Positions 20,604 through 29,859 of a stretch of 64,000 nucleotides of DNA are shown here, in pieces. Within the stretch, counting starts at the first letter, position 1. Each line of letters opens with the position of its first letter. Location: positions 84,415 through 148,414 of the forward strand of contig JAAYIG010000105.1 of assembly GCA_012523595.1 (NCBI GenBank), in the 5' to 3' direction. The notes beneath the pieces were generated by a model. That model was not told the DNA's origin, ran no database searches, and saw only the letters and a program-made list of their open reading frames with translations. Source of the stretch: Fibrobacter sp. GTDB lineage: Bacteria > Fibrobacterota > Chitinivibrionia > Chitinivibrionales > Chitinispirillaceae. The position numbers were made by a program, and so were the translations under genes.

Positions 20604-21584
20604 TCAACTAATCTCCCATTTGAAACTAATTGTGTCATCTATACTCTCAGATTTTAATGCTATTGCAATCAGCCGGTCTACTCCCAGAGCAGTACCTGAA
20701 CACAGAGGGAGTCCGGCTTCAAGAGATTCAATGAAACGGCTATCCTCAGGAATTACTGGTTTTCCCATTGTCTTCCTCTTCTGGTTCTGCTCCTGAAGAC
20801 GCCTGAGGTTTTCCTCAGGGTCAGTCAGTTCCTCAAAGCCGTTTGCAATCTCCATACCATTTATATAAAGCTCAAAACGCCTGGCGACAGAGGGATCATC
20901 TTTATCCAGGAGAGCAAGCACTGCCTGGTCTGCCGGGAAATTATAGATAAAACACAGAGTGTCCTTCGGAAGTTGCGGCTCAATGATTTCTGACATGGTA
21001 AACTGTAAGGCATCGGTGAGGGTATCAAACACCGGATGAGTTATACCTTTTGACTTGCAGAAGAGAGAGATCTCAGCACATTCTGTCTCAAGAGGATCAA
21101 TCCCCGTGCGTTCAACAAACAGTTCACGGTAAGTTTTCATCTGGATCCTGTAATTCCCCAGAACATAAGTACACAGCTCAGCCGTTTCCTCTATCATTTT
21201 ATACATGTCATAATCTCTTCTGTACCATTCAAGAAGAGTAAATTCCGGATTATGAATCCGTCCCACTTCACCATTTCTGAACACTTTGCAGATTTGGAAA
21301 ATGTCAGGGAAGCCTTCAGCCAACAACCGTTTCATATGGAACTCAGGTGAGGTCTGTAAAAAAGCATCCTCCTTTATAGAAGATCCGGGGAATGGTTCAA
21401 AGCGGGTTTTAAAGATATCGATGTGACAGTCTGTAGATGCAGCATGAGAGAGAATCGGAGTTTCTACCTCAAGCGCACCTCGGGTCTGGAAAAAATCCCT
21501 TATCTTGCAGATGATTCCTGCACGGAATCTGGCAGACTGGATTGTATAAGGTTTGTTATTTTTTTCATTTGGGAACGGTACCAT
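20604..21584 (-). CDS. epmA: EF-P lysine-34 lysyltransferase EpmA (PoxA/GenX)
   Basis: A truncated class II lysyl-tRNA synthetase paralogue that attaches beta-lysine to EF-P. The 326-residue protein (E. coli 325) lacks the anticodon-binding domain. Visible are ARFRAGIICKIRDFF, motif 2 FRNGEVGRIHNPEFTLLEWY, and motif 3 GTALGVDRLIAIAL at the C terminus. Its ATG overlaps the efp stop codon (ATGA), so it is translationally coupled to its substrate gene, with epmB nearby. This context makes the assignment strong. Confidence 0.95.
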   Translation of the reverse strand: MVPFPNEKNNKPYTIQSARFRAGIICKIRDFFQTRGALEVETPILSHAASTDCHIDIFKTRFEPFPGSSIKEDAFLQTSPEFHMKRLLAEGFPDIFQICKVFRNGEVGRIHNPEFTLLEWYRRDYDMYKMIEETAELCTYVLGNYRIQMKTYRELFVERTGIDPLETECAEISLFCKSKGITHPVFDTLTDALQFTMSEIIEPQLPKDTLCFIYNFPADQAVLALLDKDDPSVARRFELYINGMEIANGFEELTDPEENLRRLQEQNQKRKTMGKPVIPEDSRFIESLEAGLPLCSGTALGVDRLIAIALKSESIDDTISFKWEIS

Positions 21585-22150
21585 CAGGTTGCTCTCTGCA
21601 AGTACTCACCTGTGCGGGTATCAATCCGTATTTTCATACCGGTCTCTATAAAAAGTGGAACATCGACCACGGCTCCGGTTTCCAGTGTTGCTTTCTTAGA
21701 TACATTCGTGGCAGTATCTCCCCGTACAGCAGGTTCGGTATAAGTAATGACAAAATCCATAAAAGTAGGCGGTGTGACTGAAATCACCCTGTCTCCCCAG
21801 AATGAAACCTCACATTCAGTGTTATCCAGAAGCCACCTGCTCTCATCTTCAATCTGATCTTTGGGAATTTCGATCTGCTCATAGTTTTCAGAATTCATGA
21901 AAGCGTAATTTGTTCCATCGTTGTAGAGGTACTGCATCTTTGTTGTAATAACCTCTGCTTCCTCCACTGTTTCACCTGATTTAAACGTTCTTTCAAGCAC
22001 CCTTCCAGTGATCAGGTTTTTCATTTTAACCCGATTGAACGCCTGACCTTTCCCTGGTTTTACGAATTCGTTTTCCACGATCATCCATGGCTGCCCATCG
22101 ATTATGATTTTCAACTTTTTGCGAAACTGACTTGTATCCACCATACCCAT
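21584..22150 (-). CDS. efp: Elongation factor P
   Basis: EF-P rescues ribosomes stalled at polyproline. The 188-residue, three-domain protein carries the modification loop KPGKGQAF with the lysine at position 34, the residue modified by EpmA/EpmB. Downstream are TFKSGETVEEAEV, YLYNDGTNYAFMN and the C-terminal OB domain ending DTRTGEYLQRAT. GGGAGG precedes the ATG by 6 nt. It is coupled to epmA. The poly-Pro lipoprotein at 12.4 kb is an obvious candidate client. Confidence 0.97.
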   Translation of the reverse strand: MGMVDTSQFRKKLKIIIDGQPWMIVENEFVKPGKGQAFNRVKMKNLITGRVLERTFKSGETVEEAEVITTKMQYLYNDGTNYAFMNSENYEQIEIPKDQIEDESRWLLDNTECEVSFWGDRVISVTPPTFMDFVITYTEPAVRGDTATNVSKKATLETGAVVDVPLFIETGMKIRIDTRTGEYLQRAT

Positions 22151-22522
22151 AGAAAACCTCCCGTAAGGATTACGGCGTGATGCCTGAATAGTGTTTTGTG
22201 ACGTAGATAAAATAAAGCAGAGACATTGATTTTAAAAGAAAAATTAGAAGTGGATAAAATATTGGGAAGGAGGAAGTTGGTGATTCAAGATGTCAAGATA
22301 TCTGAATTACCTCAAACGTGCACAGGAATCGTCTGCGCTGAGTACAAGAAGGGTCACCGAGGCTGTGGATCAGGAACAAACATTTCAGGATTTCTATCCA
22401 GAAAAACGAAAATGAAAAACATACAATACCGATTCCGATGCCGACCCCGATTTTAAGAACAAAAACCGGTGTCTCTGATCAGGAATCGATAATAAAGAAT
22501 CCCCTGATTTATCTTTCAGAGA
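22151..22522. other. Divergent efp/epmB intergenic region
   Basis: 372 bp between efp and epmB. No credible gene was seen. It contains a short hexamer-repeat stretch at 22425-22452 and must hold promoters for both directions, but no clear -35/-10 pair was identified. Confidence 0.5.
22425..22452 (+). repeat. Hexamer repeat (CGATACC-type), copy 1
   Basis: ATACCGATTCCGATGCCGA followed by CCCCGAT has a 6-bp period and shares the CGATGCCGA and CCGACCCCGA cores with the copies at 58137, 61597 and 62452. Confidence 0.7.
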
Positions 22523-23491
22523 ATGAGATCAATTCCTAAACCCCCTCAGGGGGAATTCATTACCGATACCGATAAACTACTGAACTATCTTGGCCTGAAA
22601 AGGAAAGATGCCCCGTACAGAATCGGATGTGATGGTTCTTTCCCTCTAAAAGCCAGCTTCAGTTATGCCGACCGTATCGTAAAGCAAAACTGGTATGATC
22701 CTTTGCTGCTTCAGATCCTCCCGCGTGAAGAGGAAACTGAAGGAATGGAAGGTTTTTCTGAAGACCCACTCAAAGAGAGCAGCGCGTTTATAGCACCTGG
22801 AGTACTTCAAAAGTACCCATCGAGGATTCTTGTTATGTCAAGTTCCGTGTGCTCTATTCACTGCAGATTCTGCTTCAGAAAAAACTGTCAAATCAAGCAG
22901 TTACCGCAAGATGCCACATGGAGAGATATACGCGGAAAAAAGGATATCGATGAGGTTATCTTAAGCGGAGGTGATCCTCTTTGCCTCAGCAACAAAAAGC
23001 TTCATGAAATATTTGAAGAGTTGGTATCGATGGAGCACCTCCGGTTACTAAGAATTCACACGAGAGTTCCTGTTTCTCTTCCATCCCGAATTGATAACCA
23101 GGTGCTCGATATGCTTTCTGTGATTAACGAGAAGAAAACACTCACTTTGGTTATACACACTAATCATCCGCAGGAGCTTCAGAACGACTGTTCAGAAGTT
23201 CTGAAAAAGATTCGCAGCAGAGGAATTCTGGTCCTGAGTCAGTCTGTGCTGCTTAAGGGAATAAACGATTCTGTCCGCACACTTCGTGAACTCTCCCTCA
23301 GATTGATTGAGCATGGAATATTACCCTATTACCTGCACCAGTTCGACAGGGTTAAAGGTGGCAGTCATTTTGAGGTTGCAATTGAGAAAGGGAAGTCACT
23401 TGTGGGGGAAATGTTGCGATGTACTTGCGGATACGGCTTACCCAAATATGTTCAGGAGATTCCCGGAGAGAGCTCAAAAATCCCCCTCTGA
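22523..23491 (+). CDS. epmB: EF-P beta-lysylation protein EpmB (lysine 2,3-aminomutase-like)
   Basis: Radical-SAM, PLP-dependent enzyme that makes (R)-beta-lysine for EF-P modification. The 322-residue protein has the [4Fe-4S] motif CSIHCRFCFRKNC (CxxxCxxC) at about 112-124, ILSGGDPLCLSNKKL, LRIHTRVPVSLPSRID, and the C-terminal PLP region PYYLHQFDRVKGGSHFEV with the PLP-binding Lys. The short length and the efp/epmA context favour EpmB over the longer catabolic KamA. No epmC hydroxylase is seen. Confidence 0.93.
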   Translation: MRSIPKPPQGEFITDTDKLLNYLGLKRKDAPYRIGCDGSFPLKASFSYADRIVKQNWYDPLLLQILPREEETEGMEGFSEDPLKESSAFIAPGVLQKYPSRILVMSSSVCSIHCRFCFRKNCQIKQLPQDATWRDIRGKKDIDEVILSGGDPLCLSNKKLHEIFEELVSMEHLRLLRIHTRVPVSLPSRIDNQVLDMLSVINEKKTLTLVIHTNHPQELQNDCSEVLKKIRSRGILVLSQSVLLKGINDSVRTLRELSLRLIEHGILPYYLHQFDRVKGGSHFEVAIEKGKSLVGEMLRCTCGYGLPKYVQEIPGESSKIPL

Positions 23492-23689
23492 CCAGGCGAT
23501 CAAGGGGGAAGGACGCATTTGAATCTCACAGAAGCACCTTATAATATCATGCTGTTGAGGTGTGAATATTGATAAAAGCTCTCCCGTAGTCTTTTTGTGG
23601 AGCTGTGTGGAATCAGTAATGAATGGATCGCTGCAGAGGGATGGTTCAGCAGTTTGGAAAAGCACCTGAAAATTTGATCTCAAATTTGC

Positions 23690-24067
23690 ATGAAAACTTA
23701 TAAAGTGATGGTAATCGATGATGATCCGGTTATTCGGGAAGTACTTGAGTTCAATCTTGAAGCAAGGGGATATGATGTAATATCATATTCCAACGGGAAA
23801 GAGGCCCTTGAGGCTTTGCCTGTTGAGCAGCCGGATCTTGTTCTTCTCGACGTAATAATGCCGGAGATGGACGGGTGGGAAGTATTGAAGCTAATGAGAG
23901 ATCATTTTGAACATTTGGAAATGAAAATCTTAATGCTTACAGCGAAGAGCACCCAGAAGGACAAATTGATTGGCAGATCGATTCTCAAAGCTGACGAATA
24001 TATCACTAAACCATTTGATTTCAACGACTTACTGAGAGCCATAAAGAGGTTACTAGGAGAGAGTTAA
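23690..24067 (+). CDS. Response-regulator receiver protein
   Basis: A 125-residue CheY-like receiver with YKVMVIDDDPVIREVLEF, phospho-acceptor Asp54 in LVLLDVIMPEMDGWEVL, the conserved Thr in ILMLTAKST, and Lys in EYITKPFDFNDLL. No output domain. Its stop codon is directly followed by the ptsI start, so the two genes form an operon, an uncommon pairing that hints at coupling between phosphorelay and PTS signalling. The kinase partner is unknown. Confidence 0.92.
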   Translation: MKTYKVMVIDDDPVIREVLEFNLEARGYDVISYSNGKEALEALPVEQPDLVLLDVIMPEMDGWEVLKLMRDHFEHLEMKILMLTAKSTQKDKLIGRSILKADEYITKPFDFNDLLRAIKRLLGES

Positions 24068-25777
24068 ATGCCTGTGGCATTCCGGAAAATCAGAATTGAG
24101 TTATCTGGAATCCCGCTGAACCCCGGAATCGCAATCGGAAGAGCCTACCGTTTCAAGCAAATAGATTTAGAAAGCCTGCGCAATAACACCTTCCCGGTTG
24201 AGGATATAAACCTCGAACTGAAAAGACTCCAGAGATCAATTGATAAGAGCAAGGAACAGCTTTTCTCGCTTCAGAAAGCAGGAAAAGATACCGGGAAAAA
24301 GGAAATTGAGGATATCTTTGCCGCTCACATTCAATTATTACAGGATGAAACGTTTTTACAGAGTATAAGAGATGCTGTAAAAGTAGAGCGTCTTAATGTT
24401 GAGAATATTCTTTCAGTAAAAATTGCAGATATAGAGAAAAGTTTCGGTAATATTGAAAATGAGACTGTAAAGACGCGGCTTATAGATATTCAGGATGTAT
24501 ATCAAAGGCTGCTCAGGAATCTGCTCGAGATAGAGCATGTCAGAGTTACCCCTCTTTTACGTGCGAAACTCAATCCCATTCTTATAGCCGAGCGTCTTCT
24601 TCCCTCGGATATTGCATTACTGGAATTCCGCCATATTTCCGGTCTAATAATAGAGGAATCGAGCGCAGTTTCACATGTAGCGATTATAGCCCGGTCTTTT
24701 AATATTCCGGCAGTTATCAATATTCCCGGCATTACAGAATTAGTCCGTTCAGATGTCACAGTAATAATTGACGGGTACAGCGGCAAAGTGATAATCAACC
24801 CGACGCTTTCAGAAGTCGCATCTTACAAATTAAAGAGAAACGGAATTGCCAAAAAGGAAACTCCTGCAAGAAGATATCATCATTACCTGACCCGTGACGG
24901 CATAAGGATACGTCTGGAGGCGAATGCAAACACGCCTGAAGAGATCAGATCTGCTGTTGAGAAGGGAGCCGAGGGAATTGGTCTGATCCGTACCGAGTTT
25001 TTTTACCTTGGGCGATCCAGGTACCCGGAACCGGAAGAGGAGTTGGAGTTTTACAGGAAAATTCACGAGAGTGCTGAAGGCAGGCCTGTAACGATACGCT
25101 TATTAGACCTGGGTGCGGATAAATCGTTGCCCTTTATCAAGGTTCCCGGTGAGGCAAATCCTCAATTGGGAATCAGAGGAATAAGATATCTTTTTGCGAA
25201 TCCGGAGCTTCTGGACAGGCATCTCAGATGTCTCCTTAAATCAAGCAGGTATGGTGCTGTCAAGATACTGGTTCCTTTTGTTTCAATTGTTCAGGAGATA
25301 GATTACCTGAGCGAAATCATAGAGCGGATTATCCGGGAGGAAAAGATCAACAGGTCACAAATCAGCCTGGGGATCATGGTTGAGATTCCATCTGTGGCGT
25401 GGTCTATTCCCATGTTTATGGGAAAAGTGGATTTTCTGAGTATCGGGACAAATGATCTTGTTCAATTTACATTTGCTGCAGACAGAGAGGACAGAAGGCT
25501 TGAGGAGTTCAGGCGCGCTTCCTGGCCGGTACTGCTTAAAATGATTAAAGAAGTTGTGAAAGCTGCTCATAAGTACAACAAAGATGTCTCAGTCTGCGGT
25601 GAAGCCGCATCTGACCCTGCGATAGCATCACTATTGATAGGCACTGGAATCCGCACACTCTCGGTAAGGGTAAATGCGCTGGAATCAATAAAGAAGGAGA
25701 TCGAGAGTAAATCAATGGATCAGGTGCAAGTCTCGGTTGAGAAGTATCTGGCGGTACTTGAAGCCAATTCTCGTTGA
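24068..25777 (+). CDS. ptsI: Phosphoenolpyruvate-protein phosphotransferase (PTS enzyme I)
   Basis: Transfers phosphate from PEP to HPr. The 569-residue protein has the N-terminal HPr-binding/phospho-His domain (LNPGIAIGRAYRF; SSAVSHVAIIARSFNIPAV with the active His at about 205) and the PEP-binding TIM barrel. Barrel motifs are GIGLIRTEFFYLGRSR, RLLDLGADKSLPF, NPQLGIRGIRYLF, LGIMVEIPSV, DFLSIGTNDLVQFTFAADR and VSVCGEAASDP with the catalytic Cys. Length matches enzyme I (about 575). No N-terminal GAF domain, so not PtsP. No HPr or EII gene is nearby; a regulatory PTS branch is possible (inference). Confidence 0.95.
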   Translation: MPVAFRKIRIELSGIPLNPGIAIGRAYRFKQIDLESLRNNTFPVEDINLELKRLQRSIDKSKEQLFSLQKAGKDTGKKEIEDIFAAHIQLLQDETFLQSIRDAVKVERLNVENILSVKIADIEKSFGNIENETVKTRLIDIQDVYQRLLRNLLEIEHVRVTPLLRAKLNPILIAERLLPSDIALLEFRHISGLIIEESSAVSHVAIIARSFNIPAVINIPGITELVRSDVTVIIDGYSGKVIINPTLSEVASYKLKRNGIAKKETPARRYHHYLTRDGIRIRLEANANTPEEIRSAVEKGAEGIGLIRTEFFYLGRSRYPEPEEELEFYRKIHESAEGRPVTIRLLDLGADKSLPFIKVPGEANPQLGIRGIRYLFANPELLDRHLRCLLKSSRYGAVKILVPFVSIVQEIDYLSEIIERIIREEKINRSQISLGIMVEIPSVAWSIPMFMGKVDFLSIGTNDLVQFTFAADREDRRLEEFRRASWPVLLKMIKEVVKAAHKYNKDVSVCGEAASDPAIASLLIGTGIRTLSVRVNALESIKKEIESKSMDQVQVSVEKYLAVLEANSR

Positions 25778-25811
25778 GAATAATGATTTCGGAAGAGTTA
25801 CGTTGCTTGTC

Positions 25812-25862
25812 GGCTCCACAAAAAAAGATTTCTCCTCGATGAAACTCGTCAAAATGACAAAC
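25812..25862 (+). repeat. Dispersed E-type repeat, partial copy
   Basis: AAAAGATTTCTCCTCG followed by ACTCGTCAAAATGACAAA matches the first ~45 bp of the longer copies at 48434 and 54227. It lies 35 bp after ptsI. Confidence 0.75.
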
Positions 25863-26030
25863 AATAAATACGTGTACTTATCGAAGATTCGTCAAAAAAT
25901 GAAATATGACGAGTTTACGTGTGCGATCGAAGACCTGTCGAGATGACAGATGATGATCACGGGTTCTTACAGATACAACCGCAGAGATTTAAAAGGGGAT
26001 GGAACCGTGAAGGATCCATCCCGGTAGAAA

Positions 26031-26546
26031 TTATCCCCTGGAAACAGAAAAAATATCTTCCGGCTTTAGTACCGATATTCCGGCTTCCGGTCCCATAATA
26101 TCTACTCTGAGGATCTTCTGTGGCTTCTTGAGATCGACTCTGGATTTGATATTTTCAGCCAGACGGGTAAGGATGTCGTAGGTTCTGAAATTTGGATATT
26201 TTCTTTTTTCGATATCCATTGCCCATGTTTCATCCGGGCCTATCTGATCTTTCACTTTCTGCACGGTTTCTACCATTATATCGATGTTTGAGTCGCACCA
26301 GTTGTCAACCGGGACCCATTTAATGGCGAATTTGATGTTGTCGTGATTTTCCCTGAATAAACTTCTTAGCTGCGCTGTGACATTTCGCGCATCGAGAGAT
26401 GTTTTAACTCCGATAATGCCCTTTACAGAAGTGTCAACTACCTGAGGCTGGGTGTCACCCAGTTTATTCAGAAGTTCAACTATTTCATCATGTGCTTCCT
26501 GTTGCTCTTTGAATCTGTGGGATACAAGCAGATTGAATTGGTTCAT
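26031..26546 (-). CDS. Stand-alone THUMP-domain protein
   Basis: A 171-residue protein that looks like an isolated THUMP domain as in archaeal/eukaryal Tan1-like tRNA acetylation factors. Features are an N-terminal ferredoxin-like half (NLLVSHRFKEQQEAHDEIVE, VKGIIGVKTSLDARNVTAQL) and a THUMP half (IKFAIKWVPVDNWCDSNIDI, TWAMDIEKRKYPNFRTYDIL, KILRVDIMGPEAGISVLKP). By analogy it binds structured RNA, probably tRNA. No catalytic domain and no partner gene are adjacent. The assignment comes from pattern memory and is moderately sure. Confidence 0.65.
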   Translation of the reverse strand: MNQFNLLVSHRFKEQQEAHDEIVELLNKLGDTQPQVVDTSVKGIIGVKTSLDARNVTAQLRSLFRENHDNIKFAIKWVPVDNWCDSNIDIMVETVQKVKDQIGPDETWAMDIEKRKYPNFRTYDILTRLAENIKSRVDLKKPQKILRVDIMGPEAGISVLKPEDIFSVSRG

Positions 26547-26701
26547 GATTTTGTCCTTGAAAGTTTTCTGCCGAATAGTGCGCGTTCATAGTTGAATAAT
26601 CCAATTTCCGTGCCGAAAATTATGGACAAATAATATCGGATTAGAGATCAGTTCCGAATCCAATATAATATAAAAGAATACCGCTTAACACGGTTAAATA
26701 T

Positions 26702-27778
26702 TTAATCTGTTCGCATAAAAATACTATTTAACCAGGGCTCAACCACTACCCAGGCATCATCGACTGTAAGCGCCTTGAGTGAGGCCTGAGGGTCGATTCC
26801 TTTTGGCACTGAACGAACCCCGACATTTCTTGCATTCCAGAGCGGGAAATGAGGCATCTCCTTACGTATAATGAGGTTCCTTTTTCCTACCGGGCCATTG
26901 CGCTTTTCATCGGTAGGACCAAAAACTGCAGCAACAGGAATCTCCATACAGGCCGCGATATGCATCAAACCGGAATCATTACAAAGACAGAGATTGCATT
27001 GTTTTATATGTGCAGCCGTCAGTCCTATATCGACAGGCTCAATGATTCTATGCTTTTCTTTCATAACAGAGGCAACCTGCATCTTCAGATTACTTTCATC
27101 AGGCCCGCCAAAAATCAGTGCCTCGGCTCCCAGTTTTCCGCAGATCTTATCCGCCAGTAAACCGAATCGTTTCGGATCCCATCGCTTAATGTCCATTCCG
27201 TGTTCCGCACTGGACCCCGGGTGAATCGCGATACGTCGGGGCAGTGCAGTTTTTAGCATCTCCCCGGCCCTGGCTTCATCCTCAGGAGAAAAAAGCTTCG
27301 GGAAAGACAATTCCTGTTCATGCAGGTCACGTTCCAGGAACAGGGCGGATAGATTGACATTCTGGTGCAGATCATGAAGGTTGCTATCGATAAGGATTTT
27401 TCTGTTATTCAGAAATGAAAGACTGGAGAGATGTTTGAGCGGATAGCGAAACGCGAATCGCTCTTTAATTCCACATAAAAAAGGAAGAAGGTTGTATTGC
27501 CAGTTATTGGATGGAAAGAAGCTCAAACTGGCATCATAACACTCTGATTTTATTTGTCTTATGAAAGAAATTCTCTTTTCGGCGCTCCGAACTTTTGTAG
27601 GATCCAAGCAATGGATTTTTTTCCAGATCGGATCATTGGCCGCCAGATCGTGAATCGAATTACGCAAAGCCAGCAGATGCAATTCGACTCCGGGCATAAG
27701 AGTGTTAATCAATTTGCATGCAGGATAGAACAGCAGGTAGTTACCTATTCCAATCGGGCAGATACACAAAACCTTCAT
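26702..27778 (-). CDS. Glycosyltransferase family 9 (heptosyltransferase-like)
   Basis: GT-B transferase of the ADP-heptose:LPS heptosyltransferase family, 358 residues. It has the N-terminal VLCICPIGIGNYLLFYPACK, then IAIHPGSSAEHGMDIKRWDP with the donor-binding region, and the GT9 signature LCLCNDSGLMHIAACMEIPV plus AVFGPTDEKRNGPVG at the C terminus. It probably acts in lipopolysaccharide core or another envelope glycan. Its start overlaps the stop of the upstream GT2 gene (ATGA), and the flippase-like gene precedes both. Confidence 0.9.
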   Translation of the reverse strand: MKVLCICPIGIGNYLLFYPACKLINTLMPGVELHLLALRNSIHDLAANDPIWKKIHCLDPTKVRSAEKRISFIRQIKSECYDASLSFFPSNNWQYNLLPFLCGIKERFAFRYPLKHLSSLSFLNNRKILIDSNLHDLHQNVNLSALFLERDLHEQELSFPKLFSPEDEARAGEMLKTALPRRIAIHPGSSAEHGMDIKRWDPKRFGLLADKICGKLGAEALIFGGPDESNLKMQVASVMKEKHRIIEPVDIGLTAAHIKQCNLCLCNDSGLMHIAACMEIPVAAVFGPTDEKRNGPVGKRNLIIRKEMPHFPLWNARNVGVRSVPKGIDPQASLKALTVDDAWVVVEPWLNSIFMRTD

Positions 27779-28704
27779 TACTCAATTTTTTCCCGTATAG
27801 TATAGAGTTTTTTTGGAGCCATATTGATCAGCATTTCGGCGAGAAACCCGAAGGAGAGAAATTGAATGCCCACAATTATTGCCCCAAGCGATAATACCAT
27901 CAAAGGTCTGACCCTCATCGCTCCGGAAATGGCCCATTCAATTCCGAAATACCCCAGCACTGTACCGCCAATCATGATAAGAACAAAGCCAATCAATCCG
28001 AAAAAATGGAGCGGACTTTTAAGGTAACGGCGCAGAAAAAGCAGAGTCATCATGTCCATCAGCCCATTAAAAAACTTGCCGAAACCATATTTTGATTTTC
28101 CATATTTACGGGCATGATGAGGTACGGGGATCTCTGTGACCCTGAAACCATCCCAGAAAGCCAATGCAGGCAGGTATCTATGCCGGTCGCCATAAATATC
28201 AAGTGATTTGGCAGCCTCCGCCCTGTAAGCCTTGAAACCGCAATTGAAGTCATGCAGTTTGACTCCGGAGAGAATCGATGTAGCGAAATTCCATATTTTA
28301 GAAGGCAGGGTAAAAGTAATGGGATCATAACGCTTCTTTTTCCACCCATTTACCACATCCCACCCCTCATCGATTTTCTTCAGCATCTCCGGAATTGCGA
28401 CAGGATCATCCTGCAGATCTGCATCCATTGTGATAATAATCTCTCCGGATGCCTCCTTTATTCCCAGGCTTAAGGCAGCAGACTTACCGCAGTTATTACT
28501 GAGCCGATAGATGCGTATAATGTTACCAAACTGGTTCCTGAGTTGTTGAAGCACCCCAAAAGATCCATCCGTGCTGCCATCATCAACAAAGAGTACCTCG
28601 TACTCACACTCCAGAGAACCCATCACCTCGTGAATCTGGTTCATCAAAGGAGAGAGACTTTCTTCCTCATTGCATAACGGTATTACAATCGAGATCTTCT
28701 TCAT
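27778..28704 (-). CDS. Family 2 glycosyltransferase with C-terminal membrane helices (DPM1/GtrB-like)
   Basis: Predicted undecaprenyl-phosphate sugar transferase, 308 residues. The GT-A domain (residues 1-220) shows ISIVIPLCNEEESLSPLMNQ, VLFVDDGSTDGSFGVL, and ITMDADLQDDPVAIPEML with the DxD motif, then GFKAYRAEAAKSLDIYGDRH. Two C-terminal transmembrane helices follow (about 235-300: FFGLIGFVLIMIGGTVLGYF; LSLGAIIVGIQFLSFGFLAE). It overlaps the flippase-like gene by 38 bp upstream and the GT9 gene downstream. Confidence 0.93.
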   Translation of the reverse strand: MKKISIVIPLCNEEESLSPLMNQIHEVMGSLECEYEVLFVDDGSTDGSFGVLQQLRNQFGNIIRIYRLSNNCGKSAALSLGIKEASGEIIITMDADLQDDPVAIPEMLKKIDEGWDVVNGWKKKRYDPITFTLPSKIWNFATSILSGVKLHDFNCGFKAYRAEAAKSLDIYGDRHRYLPALAFWDGFRVTEIPVPHHARKYGKSKYGFGKFFNGLMDMMTLLFLRRYLKSPLHFFGLIGFVLIMIGGTVLGYFGIEWAISGAMRVRPLMVLSLGAIIVGIQFLSFGFLAEMLINMAPKKLYTIREKIE

Positions 28705-29674
28705 TCCTGTTTCCCCGAATAACGATTTTTTCTGTTACAAAGAATATTCCTCCAACCATGCTGGCGAGAAGGCCGACAATGGAGGCCAGGAAACCCATCA
28801 CAAAAGCTGCATCCATTGGAAAACCTGCGAGAGTGAAAAGCGCTCCCCCTGCTGCTTCCCTGATTCCAAAAGGAAGTGGAATTGTCATCAGCATGGCAAT
28901 AATCGGTACGAATATGAAAAAGTACTGAAAATTGGAAACCGAGAGCATACTAAGAGATCCCGCAACCAGGATGTGAACACCCACTCTGAGAAGTTGAATA
29001 ATCAACGAGAGCAGGGCCACTTTACCGATCACATGGATATCATGAGCCTCGATTAACATTTCAGAAACAATCTGAGAGATTTTAAACCTGCGGGAGATTT
29101 TGAGGGAATCTGATATTTTGAAAAAGAGATTCTGGAGCGGTTGATTGACCAGAAAAACCATGATACCCGCAAAAAGCAGGAATGTCGCCACCAGAGACAG
29201 CACCGCTGTCCCTATCTTGCCGTTGCTGATCGAGCCACGTGCAAGAAGGATTATACTTCCGATAATCGCCAGTCCGCTCATAGCCCACAGACCGGCAAAC
29301 CTGTCAAGAAAAGTAGCGGCAAATCCAGCCATCCCCTTGCCGTCGCGTGACTTGATAGAGAGAACTTTCACAGCATCCCCGAAAATTCCTCCAGTCATGA
29401 AATTATTGAAAAACATCCCTACAAAGTACAGTTTGAAAGATCTTCCAAAGGTCAGTGGTATTCCGCGATTTTTAAGGAGCACTCTCCACTGAATCACTCC
29501 CAGCAGGCCGCTGAGCAGAAAAACAAGAAAGCTGCTAAGCAGCCACAGCGGTTTAGCCTGCTTTATGGTATTTATGATGTCGTTCCATCCCAGTTTTCCT
29601 ATCAAAAGGAATATTACGGCAAAGGTAACAGCGAGTTTAGCCAGTGTGAAGAGAGATTTCCTGAACCTTTGCAC
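28667..29674 (-). CDS. YbhN/UPF0104-family flippase-like membrane protein
   Basis: Multi-pass inner-membrane protein, about eight transmembrane helices, of the lysylphosphatidylglycerol synthase TM/UPF0104 group. Visible are LAKLAVTFAVIFLLIGKLGW at the N terminus, FGRSFKLYFVGMFFNNFMTG, GDAVKVLSIKSRDGKGMAGF and PLPFGIREAAGGALFTLAGF. The GTG start at 29674 (335 residues) is chosen because GGAG lies 5 nt upstream; the frame stays open to a GTG at 29713. It is the first gene of a three-gene cluster with GT2 and GT9; a lipid or lipid-linked sugar role is inferred. Confidence 0.85.
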   Translation of the reverse strand: MQRFRKSLFTLAKLAVTFAVIFLLIGKLGWNDIINTIKQAKPLWLLSSFLVFLLSGLLGVIQWRVLLKNRGIPLTFGRSFKLYFVGMFFNNFMTGGIFGDAVKVLSIKSRDGKGMAGFAATFLDRFAGLWAMSGLAIIGSIILLARGSISNGKIGTAVLSLVATFLLFAGIMVFLVNQPLQNLFFKISDSLKISRRFKISQIVSEMLIEAHDIHVIGKVALLSLIIQLLRVGVHILVAGSLSMLSVSNFQYFFIFVPIIAMLMTIPLPFGIREAAGGALFTLAGFPMDAAFVMGFLASIVGLLASMVGGIFFVTEKIVIRGNRNEEDLDCNTVMQ

Positions 29675-29859
29675 TTTTTCTCCGTAAACCAACCTGAGAT
29701 GTCCGAAAACCACAAAAAAAGACAGAATTTAAATAAAATACGTCCAGTCCGCAGGAAAATTCAAAACTCTTTACAATACAAATCTATGGAAAAGTACCTT
29801 CAACACTCATTATTTTTCTCTCAAACCCACATTCAGAAGAATCCGGCAATTGGAGAAAT

